From assembly GCF_001039355.2 (NCBI RefSeq), contig NW_019775514.1, positions 1-62,000 of the forward strand: DNA of 62,000 nucleotides, written 5' to 3'. The stretch's first letter is position 1; each line of letters opens with the position of its first letter. Of the stretch, positions 1 through 10,991 are shown one piece after another. The position numbers and the translations under genes are program-made. The notes beneath the pieces were generated by a model. The model was not told where the DNA came from, did not search any database, and saw only the letters and a list, made by a program, of their open reading frames with translations. The stretch is from Lingula anatina. Its lineage: Eukaryota; Brachiopoda; Lingulata; Lingulida; Lingulidae.

Positions 1-870
1 AAAAAAAAAAAAAAACATTTCAGAACAGTGCTGTCTTGTTTATATTTTGGCATTTTCAAGTTGTGAATTTGAAGTTCCATGGGCCTGAAAACCTTTGCTA
101 GGCACATTTTCTGAATATCCATGATACGTATATTTTATTATTAAAAATTGATGGGCATTATGCTGTTAAACATTATGTAATATTGCATCAAAATTTGAAA
201 AAAAAACTATTTTGGGCACTGCTCCCATGATGACCATTTAAGAAAAACCATGTCACTTACTGCTCTCAAACTTACAGGAAAGAAACATGGGGCTAAAATA
301 CAGCTTCAGTATAGGCAATGCAGTCTGTTTGGTAATTCTTTCTGTCAATTAAACATTTTTTTGTGAAAATTTAATTTTTCACATATTGGCATTTTTCAAG
401 GTGTGACTTTGAAGTTCCACGGGCTTGAAGACCCATGCTAGTCACTTTTTCTGAAAATTCATGATACCTTTATTTTATTATTAAAAATTGATTGTCATTA
501 TGCTGTTAACCATTATGTAATATTGCATCAGAATAGAAGAAAACACAATTTTGGGTGCTGCTGCCATGATGACCATTATGGGAAAACCATGTTACTGATG
601 ATTGCCAAACTTTCAAAAAAGAAATACAAGACTAAAATGCAGCCTGAGTTGGAAAAGCAGACTAATTGGCTTCTTTTTCTGGAAGTTATACATTTTCAAA
701 GTGTGGTAATTCTCCCATGGGCCTGAAGCCTTATGCTTGTTACACATTTTACTGACATTGGTATTACCTGATGAGCATAATTAAAATTTGATGTTGAATT
801 TACAGTTTAACATAATGTACTTTTGCATCAGAATTGACAGTAGCCTATTTTGTGCATAGTTTTTTTCCTG
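1..870 (+). repeat. Pearl-type tandem repeat array
   Basis: About two and a half copies of a roughly 335-bp unit, itself two related halves of about 165 bp, run from the window edge. Landmarks such as GGGCCTGAA, TTATTATTAAAAATTGAT, TAATATTGCATCA and CCATGATGACCAT recur near 80/420/720, 137/479, 180/520 and 226/564. The same units occur in reverse complement at 46090-46940, and shorter relatives with a 160-bp period at 8534-9180. This is the core of a dispersed non-autonomous element, not coding sequence; the short open frames inside it are incidental. Confidence 0.8.
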
Positions 871-884
871 CTTTTTGTCTGTAC

Positions 885-1044
885 ATTTGACAGCTTTGCT
901 GCCTTGTTTATTATTGACTTGACACTTATGGCTCGTAGGTATGTAGTTTCTTATGTTAGTGGTCATGTTTGGCCAGTAGTAACTTGCCTCTACCTTCAAT
1001 ATAGTTTTAGTGACTCCAAGGTGTCCACCTGAAAGCAACAGCAC
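885..1044 (-). pseudogene. Ty3/Gypsy-like integrase zinc-binding fragment
   Basis: A minus-strand open stretch contains GGHLGVTKT, then SYYWPNM, then a Y-x(4)-HKCQVNNK run. This matches the N-terminal zinc-binding (HHCC-type) module of LTR retrotransposon integrases, typically GH-G-x-x-KT...YWP-x-M...C-x-x-CQ. The first expected cysteine reads as serine, and the frame then runs into repeat sequence after about 50 residues. No RT, RNase H or DDE core lies in the right place next to it. It appears to be an isolated scrap, separate from the BEL/Pao element that follows. Confidence 0.6.
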
Positions 1045-1175
1045 TCCCTGTTATAGAAAGAAATTATCTCAAACATTATTTTAGGAAATATGCATTTTGA
1101 AGTTAGGGCTATTCAGGTTTGACACAATCTTCTGTCAGACATACTGAGTAAGTAAAAAACTAACATTTATTTATT

Positions 1176-2035
1176 TTAAATCGATTTTAACATACTTTCA
1201 TTGTTCAGCTGCTGTATTATGGTGGTCATTCCGACCTCTACATCACACATCAGTGTGTGAAACGATTCCTCGTCCATTCGACTACCAAATTCTTTTGATA
1301 AATGACCCATCACCGTCCTTATTGTGCATATTTGATGTTCCCAGACACTTCCAAAGTGACTGGCTTCTAGAGGGTTAAATACCCACGTGATCTGACAATT
1401 CATCAATTTGATTTTGATAGCGTCATTGATGTCCATTTCTTTCAGAGCATTCCGAAGTTCTGGCTCAGCCTCTACAAAATTTGTCCCATATTATGTCTCG
1501 TATTTGTTTTACGTTCCCGGGATGTGGCATAAATTGTAGTAAGCCGTGTAAAAAACTGTCAATGTTCAAATTTGGTAAAAGTATAGGATATTTCATGTAA
1601 AGTGAAAGATTTATATTTCTTAATCTTTCATCAATGCGTAATATACCATCTTGAAGAAAAGGATCTAGCCTATACGTAAATGATAGGACTGTTTTTTTAT
1701 GCTTGGCTCCGATGTGGTTGTGAGGCAGAAATTTTCTTCAAGATTCCCATTTCACATGGGAAATGTTGACACTGTATAAGTCTGATAATATACAATTCAT
1801 CTCTCTCCATATCTGGTATGTTTATGCTCATATCGATGTTTTTAGGCTTTTGTGTTGTTGTCTGTCTCAAAATTTCAAACAACATTTGATAAATTGCTAC
1901 TGCGCGTTTGGGTCTTGTCCAATCTGAAAAGTAAGATATGAGTTTATGAGTCAGAATGTTATCACCATACACCACTGTTGCAGCAGAGAATACATCTGTG
2001 TCATCAGAGACATGCTGTGGTATGTTCCGGACCAA
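1176..2035 (-). pseudogene. BEL/Pao integrase remnant
   Basis: Frame 2035-1697 contains SDWTRPKRAVAIY, the region between RNase H and integrase. Around 1670-1590 the minus strand reads LDPFLQDGILRI...YPILLPN, the usual lead-in to the integrase zinc finger. The zinc finger and first catalytic aspartate are missing. From about 1500 the frame resumes with YGTNFVEAEPEL and, in 1436-1176, WVFNPLEASHFGSVWE and FGSRMDEESFHTLMC, the C-terminal half of the DDE core. The enzyme is broken by deletion and stops. Confidence 0.75.
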
Positions 2036-2040
2036 TCAAC

Positions 2041-2374
2041 CATCTAGTTATCTTGGTAGAATCGAGTTTAATCAATCCACGTGATGCGTAGTCGGCGGGA
2101 TTCAGCTGAGATTCAACATATCTCCATTGGTTTATATCTGTTAGATCTGTGTTGTTTGGAAAATTGACATGTTTTTCACGGATTGGTAATGGTAATGCCC
2201 TTCTTTGTATCTGATGCCTTCTTCTGTATTATTCAAGAAAATCTTATCTTCCTGTGAAAGACCACGTTCATTAACGTGTTTTTTGTTGAAGTGGAGGACA
2301 GACATTTTCATAACCAACTCTGTACCAATTGGCTCTTGTGATAATTCTTTGTAAGAAATTCTCTTATATGACAC
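2041..2374 (-). pseudogene. BEL/Pao linker fused to RNase H tail (RT deleted)
   Basis: Frame 2374-2141 contains LSQEDKIFLNNTEEGI and a GHYHYQ motif, matching the linker that leads into reverse transcriptase in BEL/Pao. After a frameshift, the neighbouring frame gives PNN and then, a few codons on, QWRYVESQLNPADYASRG and WLIGPE, the signature at the end of RNase H. The reverse transcriptase, of several hundred codons in intact elements, is absent between them. This is direct evidence for a clean internal deletion near 2140-2150. Confidence 0.7.
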
Positions 2375-2571
2375 GTACTGTGCTTTGGGAATTTTCTCTG
2401 CCCCATGGGCCTATAACTGCCCAGCAATGAGGGTACAATAACACGTAAGGACTCCCGTCAACTGATGGAAGAACCCTCCTCGGTTGAAGAGCTTCTGGAC
2501 AATTACTCCAGATCAGCAATGAAATTGGCAAAGGATGAAGCAGTGGCAAGCTGTGAGTTGCTTCAGCTTAA

Positions 2572-3127
2572 TTAATGTTTCCGCTGAATCAATTTTTCTT
2601 TGCGAGGAATTTGTGTATGATGCACCAGAATATCGTCTCTTGTAAATGTTCTTGGCAAAGAAACAACGTTGGTGCCATCCAAGCTTGTAATTAAAAGATC
2701 AACAGCAATTGATGGCAGAGTGCTCTTTCCATGCATGGTTCTTAAAGCCAATGAGGTGTTCACGCCTGTTGCATTTATCTCATCATATAATTCATGTGTC
2801 ATGAAACAACCTGTATTGCTGTCATCAGAAAAAAGCGTACACTGAAACATTTTTGTTTGTTCCCTTTTGATGCACAGGGACTGGTATTGTAGCCTGAAAT
2901 ACAGATTTCAGGCAATCGGCAGTAGCAGAGTTATTCGTAACAGCATCAGAAGTGGTCTGTGGTGTGTAATTGTCTATATGCATGAATGCTGTAGGATGCG
3001 GTTTTCTGCATATGTTACATGTATGTTTCTGTAAACAACCACTAGACTTGTGGTTGTATCCATAGCAAGCAAAGCACATGTTATTATTCTTGATGAAAGC
3101 TCTGCGATCTTGCACTGGAATTTTCAA
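2572..3127 (-). pseudogene. BEL/Pao zinc knuckles and protease remnant
   Basis: Frame 3127-2825 carries two zinc-knuckle-like runs, CFACYGYNHKSSGC and HTCNICRKPHPT, typical of the BEL gag C-terminus. Frame 2850-2572 overlaps it and carries DDSNTGCFMTHEL, then LRTMHGKSTLPS and VSLPRTFTRDDI, resembling the DUF1758 retropepsin of BEL elements. The expected catalytic D-S-G/D-T-G has decayed to D-S-N. The two parts are in different frames, so a frameshift has occurred. Confidence 0.65.
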
Positions 3128-4200
3128 AAACTCAGGGCAGGTGTCAAGGTCATGTCTTTGATGACAATAAATGCATGAATCAAACCTGTCCTTTTCTAAT
3201 GTAGCGTCATATCTGGTGCTGAAACTTGTGGACTATGGTTTGAAGGGGTGGACTGGTTTCATCACACTTTGTAATGCGTTTTCCCAAATACAGGATCATT
3301 CGCATTTCTGCCATTATCTGAACAAACGTGCAAAGATCAGTGAAATTGATGATCCTGTTCTCTTCTGACCTAATACATGTTTTGGAGATATCCAGGTAAA
3401 TTCATCACTATAGTTTGGAAGTTGAGCATGTAATTAAGGATTTCCAAATGAGGTATGCCTCTTGTTGCCATGCTGCACTTGGTCATAAAGTGTGAAAGTT
3501 GCTTCAAAGATGTTGAATCATCCTGTTTAATCACCAGCCATGATAATAATTGTTGAGTGTATGCTGCAGATATCTTAAGTAGATTTTGGTTCACATTCAT
3601 TTCTTGTTGGGTAGGTGATAGTTTATTATTTACTTGGTTATCAAATGGAGTGTGCACTTTTACATTCGCATCATTGATACTATGCCTTGGAGGCATGTTG
3701 TGTTTGGACAACTGCATTGTACTTGTGTCTGTATCAATTGTGCTTGACAGCAAAATTGACTTGATCGGTGTTCGTTCAGGCTCGACTGACCCGTGTATCA
3801 AGCCTGGAGCATCAGGGTTACTCATATACTTTGTAGAATCTTCAATCCAACTGACAACATCTTGATTTTCATCTGTAGGCAACAATTTTGCTGTCAATTT
3901 GTCGTGTGTATGAGATGTTGGAAAATGAAATGACTGAACAGAGTTGTCATGGCAAATTTTGTTCGAATTCTGCATAAGCTTGATCTCTTGCGCGTGCTTT
4001 CTCTATTTCAGTTCTAATTTCAAATGCACATCTCTCAACCTCCAATTCTGCCTTTTTACATTCGAATTCTTGTTGCATATTCAACTGTTTTTCTTGTATT
4101 TAAAGTGCGGCTAACCTTGCATGTTCGTTAGCGCGTTTTGATGCAATAGAACTAGTCGTTGAACATCTTGATTGCGAACCTGCTTCTGTAGAACTCTGGA
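3127..4200 (-). pseudogene. BEL/Pao gag remnant
   Basis: The 4200-3975 part reads as a charged coiled coil rich in E, K, R and Q with one in-frame stop, as in BEL gag N-termini. The 201-codon open frame at 3975-3370 continues gag. Its most gag-like feature is the run of acidic and polar residues followed by PDAPGLIHG and TKCSMATRG. An LTR-element gag coats the RNA and forms virus-like particles. The C-terminal zinc knuckles lie in the next open frame (3127-2825). Confidence 0.6.
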
Positions 4201-5282
4201 ACAATAAAAAGTGACTCAAGGGTAACAAAAATATCCAGTGGGACCCTCTGTAAAGCTCTGCCTTCAACTGCCATATAAGTTTCTATATTTTCTTGAAAAG
4301 AGATGAGGAAGACATCATTTTTATTGGTGACAAATCAGTTTTCCATGTAGGTGAAAAGCTCACAGGTGTTTGTCAGAATTTGAAAGCGTATGGTATTTGG
4401 TGCCAAGGTGTCTGGGCAGTCGATCCTGCTAATCTTTTGGTTTTATTACCGGTAAATGTTGGATCTTGTGGTATTTAACTTCAAGAACATATCCCCATCT
4501 GCTTACATATATATTTCAGTCGAACTTGAGAATAAATTACTTCTGCTTCCCAAACTTTATATTGCTAACAAACACACTATGTGAAGGACAACATATTATC
4601 CGACCCACTGTCGATATATTTGGTTTAACCAGAGCATACCTTTTTTTTCAATTCTTCAAAATACACCCCTCCTTCAGTTACCAATTATTGGGGCCCGATG
4701 AGCAAGGCAGCGGAGGCATGTCTGCTAAATTAGCACCAACTTTATGTCTATAAGCATAATTATTATTGTCATCAGGCATAAAAGAAATAACAGGTACGCT
4801 TGCTTCCAGGTAAAATATTCAATTAATTGTTTCTTCCTCAATGACCAGAGCTATTGAAAGCATAACAATTGACAAAGGGCTGAGGCATGCAGCATCTATT
4901 TCACTGGCTTGAAATTTTACTGAGTCTTGCGGATGGTCCAACAGTCAGAACAAGAAAAAATTCAGTCAAATGGTTTTGACGTTTGGTCTAATTATTTGAG
5001 TCCAGAAAAAATAATTTTAGAAAATAATTATTTTGGTCAGATTGATTGCACTGGTCGAACTGTTTGGCCTATTACTAAAATGATCTTATTGAAAAATAAG
5101 ATAAGAATTAACAAAAATAAAATAAATAAATAATGGCGATATACAATTTTACTTGTGTAGTGTAAGAAATTGGCACTAATATCTGTTATAGGGTTTTTAC
5201 TCTTGCTTTATATGCATTTTTAAGAAGTTAATAATTTTTGTTTCACAGTGATAATATTGCCTTATTTAATATTGCATTTTAG
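4201..5282. other. No recognisable gene
   Basis: AT-rich sequence between the BEL/Pao remnant and the RNF213-like exon. Short plus-strand open frames at 4293-4478, 4466-4753 and 4927-5133 show no recognisable motif and no convincing splice partners. Upstream exons of the gene at 5283 could lie here or outside the window, but I cannot identify them. A poly-pyrimidine tract and AG at 5270-5282 form the acceptor of the next exon. Confidence 0.5.
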
Positions 5283-7039
5283 GTGCTATTTAAGCAGTTC
5301 GTCATTGAAATACCTCATCACATTGAAAAACATCATGGTGAAGTAAAAGATGTAATGTTGAAAAGTGACTTACATGAACTGGACAACACATGTTTTGCCC
5401 AAGTAGAGAAGAACCCAAACATATGGAAGTCTGCACCTGTACCAATCCCCATAGCTAAAGAAGATATGTATTATTGGTATGAAATACAGTGCACATGGAA
5501 GTTAACAAGGTGGACCAGAAAAACTGTGACAGAAACTGAAAAACGAAAGGTCCACCCACGCATTTATCAGCGAGATGTTTTTAAGTCACCAGGTATTAAA
5601 AAATATCTTCAGCATCAAGATCAGTTTAATGGAAAGCTGCTGTTGTTTGAAAGAATGCTTGCTTGCAGCACAAACACAAAACAATGTTTAATCGAATGTG
5701 AGGATATGGAATTTCCAGGGCAAATATATCAAAATGAGGTTAAGGAGTTATGCAAGCGGATAGCATATTTCATAGATAAACACGAGCACAGTCCAGAAAA
5801 AATCCTAACAGCTTACCTTGTTGCAGCAAGAGTTTTAGATCCTTTATCATTGGAAAATTTCTGGGATAAAAGATGTGCAGTGCTTATCATAAAGAGTTTA
5901 AAAGCTAGCACTGTTGCTGACATTCCTGACAATTATAAGTGGATTGTTGAAAAACTAGCAGTGGAACTTTGCCGGTTGGCTTTTGGCAAAAGCACTACTT
6001 TTTTACATTTAATTGACAGTTTTAGCCACCTACTCAGTATGGATATCATCATCAAAATCATTTCATCACGGAGAGTTTTTTGCTCTCCATTTGATACAAC
6101 AGAAAACAAAACACTATTTGGGACTGTGATGAAAAGGCTAACAACTGAAAAAATTGCACCAAAACACCTCAAAAGTTTATTCGAGAAACTCATTTCTCAG
6201 TGTGTAAATCCTGTAGACTTGCTGTTTTTCATAGACAAGTGTCGTGAATGGTCATGTGATCAATTGCTGATTAATGACTGTGTGGAAAATATAAGAGCCC
6301 TTATGGTGACTAAATTGCAGCAGTTCACTAGCCAAAATGAAATTCCAGAAAGAATAAAAGAAGTTTTCAGTTTGTGGTGCAAATGTAGGGAGGATGATAG
6401 TATCATCAACCCAGAAACAGTATGTATTTTTGAAAATCTCATCTTAAAGAAGATGCTACAGAGGGTTACATGGGAAGATGACACAGCAGAGATACTGACA
6501 CACTTTCTCAGGGAACCCAAAATCTTTCTTTGTGAAGGTAAAGGTCTTGACCTACTTCTTCGGTTATCAGGAAGTAGACAGAAATGCCTTCATGCTCTTG
6601 TTCCAAGTGTTTTAACAATGGGAAAATTTACCAGTATGTCATATGATAAACTGGGAGAAGTCACAAAAACTTGGTTGAGGACAGCATTATATGACCATTG
6701 CAAGATAAAAGTTGGATCACGTTTGAAGCTACCAGATATCACACAAATATACCATTATCTTATTCAAGTCATTGAGGTTCCTTCTGTAAAAACTTGTGTC
6801 AGTGTGACTAAAGACCTGGGACATATTGTTAAGACTTATATTGAACAGATGGATACGTCTTCAGTCCTTGATAATGTTCATCAAATGGAAAAACTCCCAC
6901 ATCAAGTACAGCCAGTATTCCATAAACATGTCATAGAAATGATTGTAACCGACCCCAGTGGCGGAGGTGCATCTTTACAATTGGAGACGTACCTTAGAGG
7001 CTTAAAAGGATCTAACCCATGTCTTTACATTGACAGCTG
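5283..7039 (+). CDS. Large RNF213-like exon (partial gene)
   Basis: A 1757-nt exon is open throughout (585 codons plus 2 nt). It is bounded by an acceptor (TTGCATTTTAG, to 5282) and a candidate donor (AGCTG/GTATGT at 7040). The first codon is GTG after the acceptor, so this is an internal exon and not a start. Residues about 45-100 have a W/Y-rich segment (YYWYEIQCTW, then RIYQRDVF) like the carbohydrate-binding-type module in RNF213-like proteins. The rest is helical and leucine-rich (for example ILTAYLVAARVLDPLSLENF), like the N-terminal scaffold before the AAA+ modules. RNF213 is a giant cytosolic AAA+ E3 ubiquitin ligase linked to lipid droplets and antimicrobial defence. No Walker motifs, RING finger or further exons are visible nearby, so this is either part of a gene spread wider or an orphan fragment. 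The family assignment is by overall resemblance only. Confidence 0.55.
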
Positions 7040-7850
7040 GTATGTACTGTTTTTTTCAGTGATATGAAATACTTTTCAAAATGTGTCCTTTTTTGATAAT
7101 TAACATTTTATATCTCCTCCATACTGTGAGGTATGAAAATTGATTGAAGAAATGAATGACAAATAAAATACAGTGTATATACTAGTACAGGTAAGTCTAT
7201 TTAAGGTTGAAATGAATGAGAAAATGCCAAAATATGGGTGTTTGTGTGAAAATGCTGGCATTGAACAGAATGAAATATTATCTACAAATTGTAGAGTCAA
7301 TAACAAACCAAAATATATGAATATAAGCACATAATTATTAAGCCTAATTGCCCATTTACCCCTCTGCCTTTAAACTACCGTCCTAATATTATGCATGTGT
7401 ACATTTATTCCATCTACCATAAGAAGATTAGATGCGATTATAATGGCAGAGAATACAATAGAGGGAGTGTGATAATGATAGGGTCGCTAAACCATTGTTG
7501 ACGGAATACAGTGACTAGCCTAATCCCCTAGTCGCCTGGGTAGGCATGCTAGCTCCCTTAGAGTAATTTTGTAAACAAATGGTCTCCCGTAGTGAACTAT
7601 CCTTTTGTTCAACAGCGCGTGCAGCGGATTATGTATATAGTAACGCTATAACCAACCACATCATTGTTGCCTCCATTGTTGCAACATCTCTGCACTAGGG
7701 AATACTTCTTTTGAAGATTTGTTAGCAACACCCCTGATCACAACCTCATTGCTCCAGATCCCCTCTCTCTAAATTCTTTCCCTATTGCAGTCTTCATCAC
7801 AGCTGTCATCATCCACTGAGCTTCTCTGTCCCACTTCCATCTGAATGCTG
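7040..7850. other. No recognisable gene
   Basis: Non-coding in appearance. An AT-rich first half is followed from about 7480 by sequence of more balanced composition that could be 3' UTR of the putative minus-strand gene ending at 7851, or an old transposon. I found no inverted repeats or motifs I can name. Confidence 0.4.
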
Positions 7851-9702
7851 CTAATCATTGTACAAAAGTTTGTTTCTGTTGTCATACTCTGTTGTTTCTT
7901 CTTTCATTACTTCCCACAGATTTGAGAGGGAATTTGACAATAAAAGTACATTTTCTTTGCTTGTTTCCTGCATCTTCAGAACGCTACTGATTCCACCCAG
8001 GCAATCTAACAGCCTGCTGTAGATGTCTGGGTCTTCATACTGGTCCTCGTCTTCATATAGCATCTTGACTATAAACTGCCTTTCTGTCTCAGCTGCTTAA
8101 GGTGAAACCTGAACACCAGGTTTATTGAGGAGCTAGAGAAACTAAGGAAGAATTTTTCCTGCAGAGCTTCATAGGAATCTTAACACGAGCTTGATCCAGC
8201 CTAGACCTCCAAATTAACAGGGTAACATGGGCAATTTTCACAAACAAATAATAAAACTATATTTCAGTTAGGTTCCTTTTAAATAAATATACCGTTATGG
8301 GTGAATTAGAATGTTTATTTAATCGCAAGATTTAAGTGATGATTTTATTATTAATGGAAATAAACTAAGCTGCTATATGTGGTTCATTTGCTGTGATTAC
8401 GCTGCCCTTCGTGTTTTGCGTTAGTCTACATTTTGCTGTACGTGCTAGGAATTTTTATGTACAGACACAGATGTGTCTGTACATATAGCCGTCCTCTGCG
8501 TCTGTCGTTGCCGTCGTCGCTGTCGTCGCCGTGCACTTTTACCGATAACACGATAAGTGAAAAACTGTTTTTTCTTTTGGTTTGAAACTTACAGAACTGA
8601 TGAGTATTCATAATATGCAGGTCAAGTTTGAAAATCAGCATGATCGGGTCACTTTTAAGGAATTTATGCTGTTTTTTCACTTTTTTTATCATATATGCAG
8701 CACCGATAACACGATAAGTGGAAAACCATTTTACCTTTTAGCTTGAAACTTACAGAACTGATGAATATTCATAATACGCAGATCAAGTTCGAAAATCAGC
8801 ATGATCAAGGCACTTTTAGGGAATTTATTCTTTTTTTTTCACTTTTTTCAGCATATATGCAACACCGATAACACGATAAGTGGAAAACCATTTTACTTTT
8901 TGGCTTGAAACATACAAAACTGATGAATATTTATAATCCGCAGGTCAAGTTCGAAAATCAGCATGATCGGGCCATTTTTAGGGAAGTTATGCTGTTTTTT
9001 CACTTTTTTCAACATATATGCAACACTGATAACACAATATAAGAAAAACAGATAGGCCAATTGTCATTATACTCACAGGAGTAGTCAAACTAACTAAAAT
9101 GCAGGTTGAGTTCGAAAATCAGCATAATCGGGCCCTTATTTTAGAAGTTATGCTGTTTTTTCACATTTCCTCAGATTCAATTCTTAGGCATGTTAACAGT
9201 CTCATTATTTAACTAATAAGATGCGTAAAAGTGTTTGTTTGATATTTCCTGCATCTTTACAACATTGTTAGTTGATTATGTAAAAATGATGGTAAACTTG
9301 ATATCGTGTATTGTGTAATAAAGTGTCAAAAATGGAAATAAACTCATAACATTGCAGTTTGTTAGATCCAATCNGGCTACTGAAAGTGCACCTAAGTTTT
9401 ATTCTTTGCTATTGCCACAAATTACTTAACAATTGCAACTGTATAAAGACCAAACTTTCTTCATCTGATACTATATTTATAGGCACTTGTTATGAGTGGG
9501 AAATATTTTTCGTGCAATATTTATTCTCCACACACCACCTCGCGAGATCAACGTGTAGCTGGACACTTACACAGTGAGACCCTACGACATAAAAGTTGCA
9601 ATTTATCTTCATATTTCGTGTAGTTATGCATTTAAAAGCACTTACCTGTTTTTTGAAAACCTTGTCCAACGTAATATCATATAAATTCTGTATTTCTCTC
9701 AT
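7851..9702 (-). CDS. Possible unidentified minus-strand gene
   Basis: Two separated pieces look coding. A short first exon at 9702-9646 starts with ATG (MREIQNLYDITLDKVFKKQ) and ends at a strong donor, CAG/GTAAGT. A terminal exon at about 8099-7851 encodes an acidic, helical tail (MLYEDEDQYEDPDIYSRLL, then VLKMQETSKENVLLL) up to a TAG stop. The two do not join in phase directly, so at least one exon between them is missing or the pairing is wrong. Upstream of the ATG lie a GC box and an inverted CCAAT box (9845-9895). The intervening intron would contain a pearl-type element at 8456-9180. I do not recognise the protein. Confidence 0.3.
8456..9180 (-). mobile_element. Pearl/Helentron-like non-autonomous element
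   Basis: On the plus strand the order is: a near-perfect hairpin (ATGTACAGACACA...TGTGTCTGTACAT, 8457-8484), a GCCGTC-type trinucleotide tract (8487-8532), and four tandem core units starting with CCGATAACACGATAAG at about 8542, 8703, 8865 and 9025 (period 160-162 bp). The core units decay toward 9180. A core of 160-bp repeats, a microsatellite and a terminal hairpin are the hallmarks of pearl/Helentron-derived elements. It codes for nothing and would need a rolling-circle helicase supplied elsewhere. The hairpin end would be the 3' end, making the element minus-oriented. A second hairpin end is at 28441-28535. Confidence 0.7.
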
Positions 9703-9900
9703 TTTTTAGAAACTTGCGACTCCGTTTCTGTTTCTGTCCTCAAAAATCAACAGACAAAGGCACAGATACTTACAAACGAGATTTAAACGAGAGCAACAAT
9801 TAAGCGTAACAGAGATAGGCATCCATTGTTCTCTGGGTTCTATTCATTCCGACCAATGAGAGACCGTAATACGGGCTCCGCCCCCACGCGTGTAATCTCC
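9703..9900 (-). promoter_or_regulatory. Candidate promoter with GC and CCAAT boxes
   Basis: Read on the minus strand, GGGGGCGGAGC (GC box, near 9882) is followed by CATTGGTCGG (CCAAT box in inverted form, near 9855), then about 140 nt of leader to the ATG at 9702. GC content is well above the flanks. This would drive the putative gene whose first exon is 9702-9646. The role is inferred from motif content only. Confidence 0.3.
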
Positions 9901-10159
9901 TTCTGTTATAACTCCTTGGTAGAATCAAGGATGACAAATTTGCAATTAGGCTGACAGAATGGTCACGAAGATATGAAGACAGAAAACAAGAAAAATCTCG
10001 TAAGACCTGGAGATTTGAGTTAAACGAGAACTGGAAAAAAGTACTTGGAAGTACAAAGCTCAAGACAGATAACACTTAGATTACATAAAATTTTCGAAAA
10101 GTTTGGTAATAAGGAGCCACCGTGTGGTAATAAGGAGCCACCTTAAATTTTGCAATTAT

Positions 10160-10991
10160 CTAAGTCTCAAGAGAACCATAAAATAAGACGGAGTAATTGT
10201 CTTCCATGTCGTAATAAAATGATTCGCAACCATGTAAAAACTCTTCCACGCTAATAATGGCATCTTTGTTTAGGTCAACAGCATTGAAGAGTTCTTCCGG
10301 CGGCAATGTGTTCCGGAATATCACTAGAAATTTGGAATACTCCTGTAAAGACATTTCTTCATCGCAGTCTTCATCAAGAACGTGAAACCAGTCCAGGCAA
10401 AAGTCCAACTCAAGTTCATCCAATCTGACATTAAGGAGGTCCATTCCAAACAACTCAAGCCACCTGTTGAGGTTTATTGGTTGCTCCAATTTGGACGGGT
10501 TGCTGTGCAACCAAGCCTGCCAACTGTTGCTCATTACCCCATATAGTGCTTTGGCCCTCCATGACGGGAGAACCCGATGAGCTCTCTTTGCCATTTCGTC
10601 CACGTATTCTTCTTTGTAGACCAAACCGTCGTTGTTGACATCTGTTACTCTAAACTGTTCACTGAATTTCTTAATCCAAAGATCAGATACTTGGTTGGCT
10701 CGAGGCACCTTTGTATTTATTGGAAAAAATCAATGGGTCGTCATTGGTGAAATTAATGTCGTTTGTTCACACAGATTTCAGTTTCAAGGAAGATTATTTT
10801 GAAAGTGTGCCCTGAGACTTCTTTGCAACCTGTGTGTGTATTACAATTACTGTGAAAAAATTATATTAGAATGATTTGATAGAAAAATACATTTCCATTT
10901 GAAAACTTACCTTACCAGTGGTCTGCCCGACCGAGTAGCCATAAAATGCGGTGAGTAAAGCGATGACAGCGAATTGATTAACCAGAGACAT
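10160..10991 (-). CDS. Secreted sarcoplasmic-calcium-binding-like EF-hand protein (copy 1)
   Basis: Two exons join in phase 0: exon 1 at 10991-10911 (ATG to AAG/GTAAGT) and exon 2 at 10708-10160 (AG/GTG to TAA), 209 residues in all. Exon 1 encodes a signal peptide (MSLVNQFAVIALLTAFYGYS), so the product probably enters the ER or is secreted. Exon 2 is a four-EF-hand protein of the sarcoplasmic calcium-binding/calexcitin type. Loop 1 is canonical (DVNNDGLVYKEE). Loop 3 (DEDCDEEMSLQE) has E instead of the usual G. Loop 4 (DLNKDAIISVEE) has A there. The second hand is degenerate. The C-terminus (VLFYGS) resembles the LFGPL-like tail of SCPs. It would bind calcium, probably in the secretory lumen or outside the cell. 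A paralogue with identical exon lengths is at 15727-16600. Confidence 0.85.

Larger units (their letters stand above)
1176..4200 (-). mobile_element. Degenerate BEL/Pao LTR retrotransposon, internally deleted
   Basis: On the minus strand, from 4200 down to 1176, remnants occur in BEL/Pao order: coiled-coil gag, zinc-knuckle gag end, DUF1758-type aspartic protease, protease-RT linker, RNase H tail and integrase. The reverse transcriptase and most of RNase H are missing. A linker ending in a GHY motif and PNN passes within a few codons (near 2140-2150) into the QWRYV...NPADYASRG motif that normally ends RNase H. A second deletion near 1550 removes the integrase zinc finger and the first part of its catalytic core. 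Stops and frameshifts are frequent. No LTRs were recognised. The element cannot be autonomous. Confidence 0.8.
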
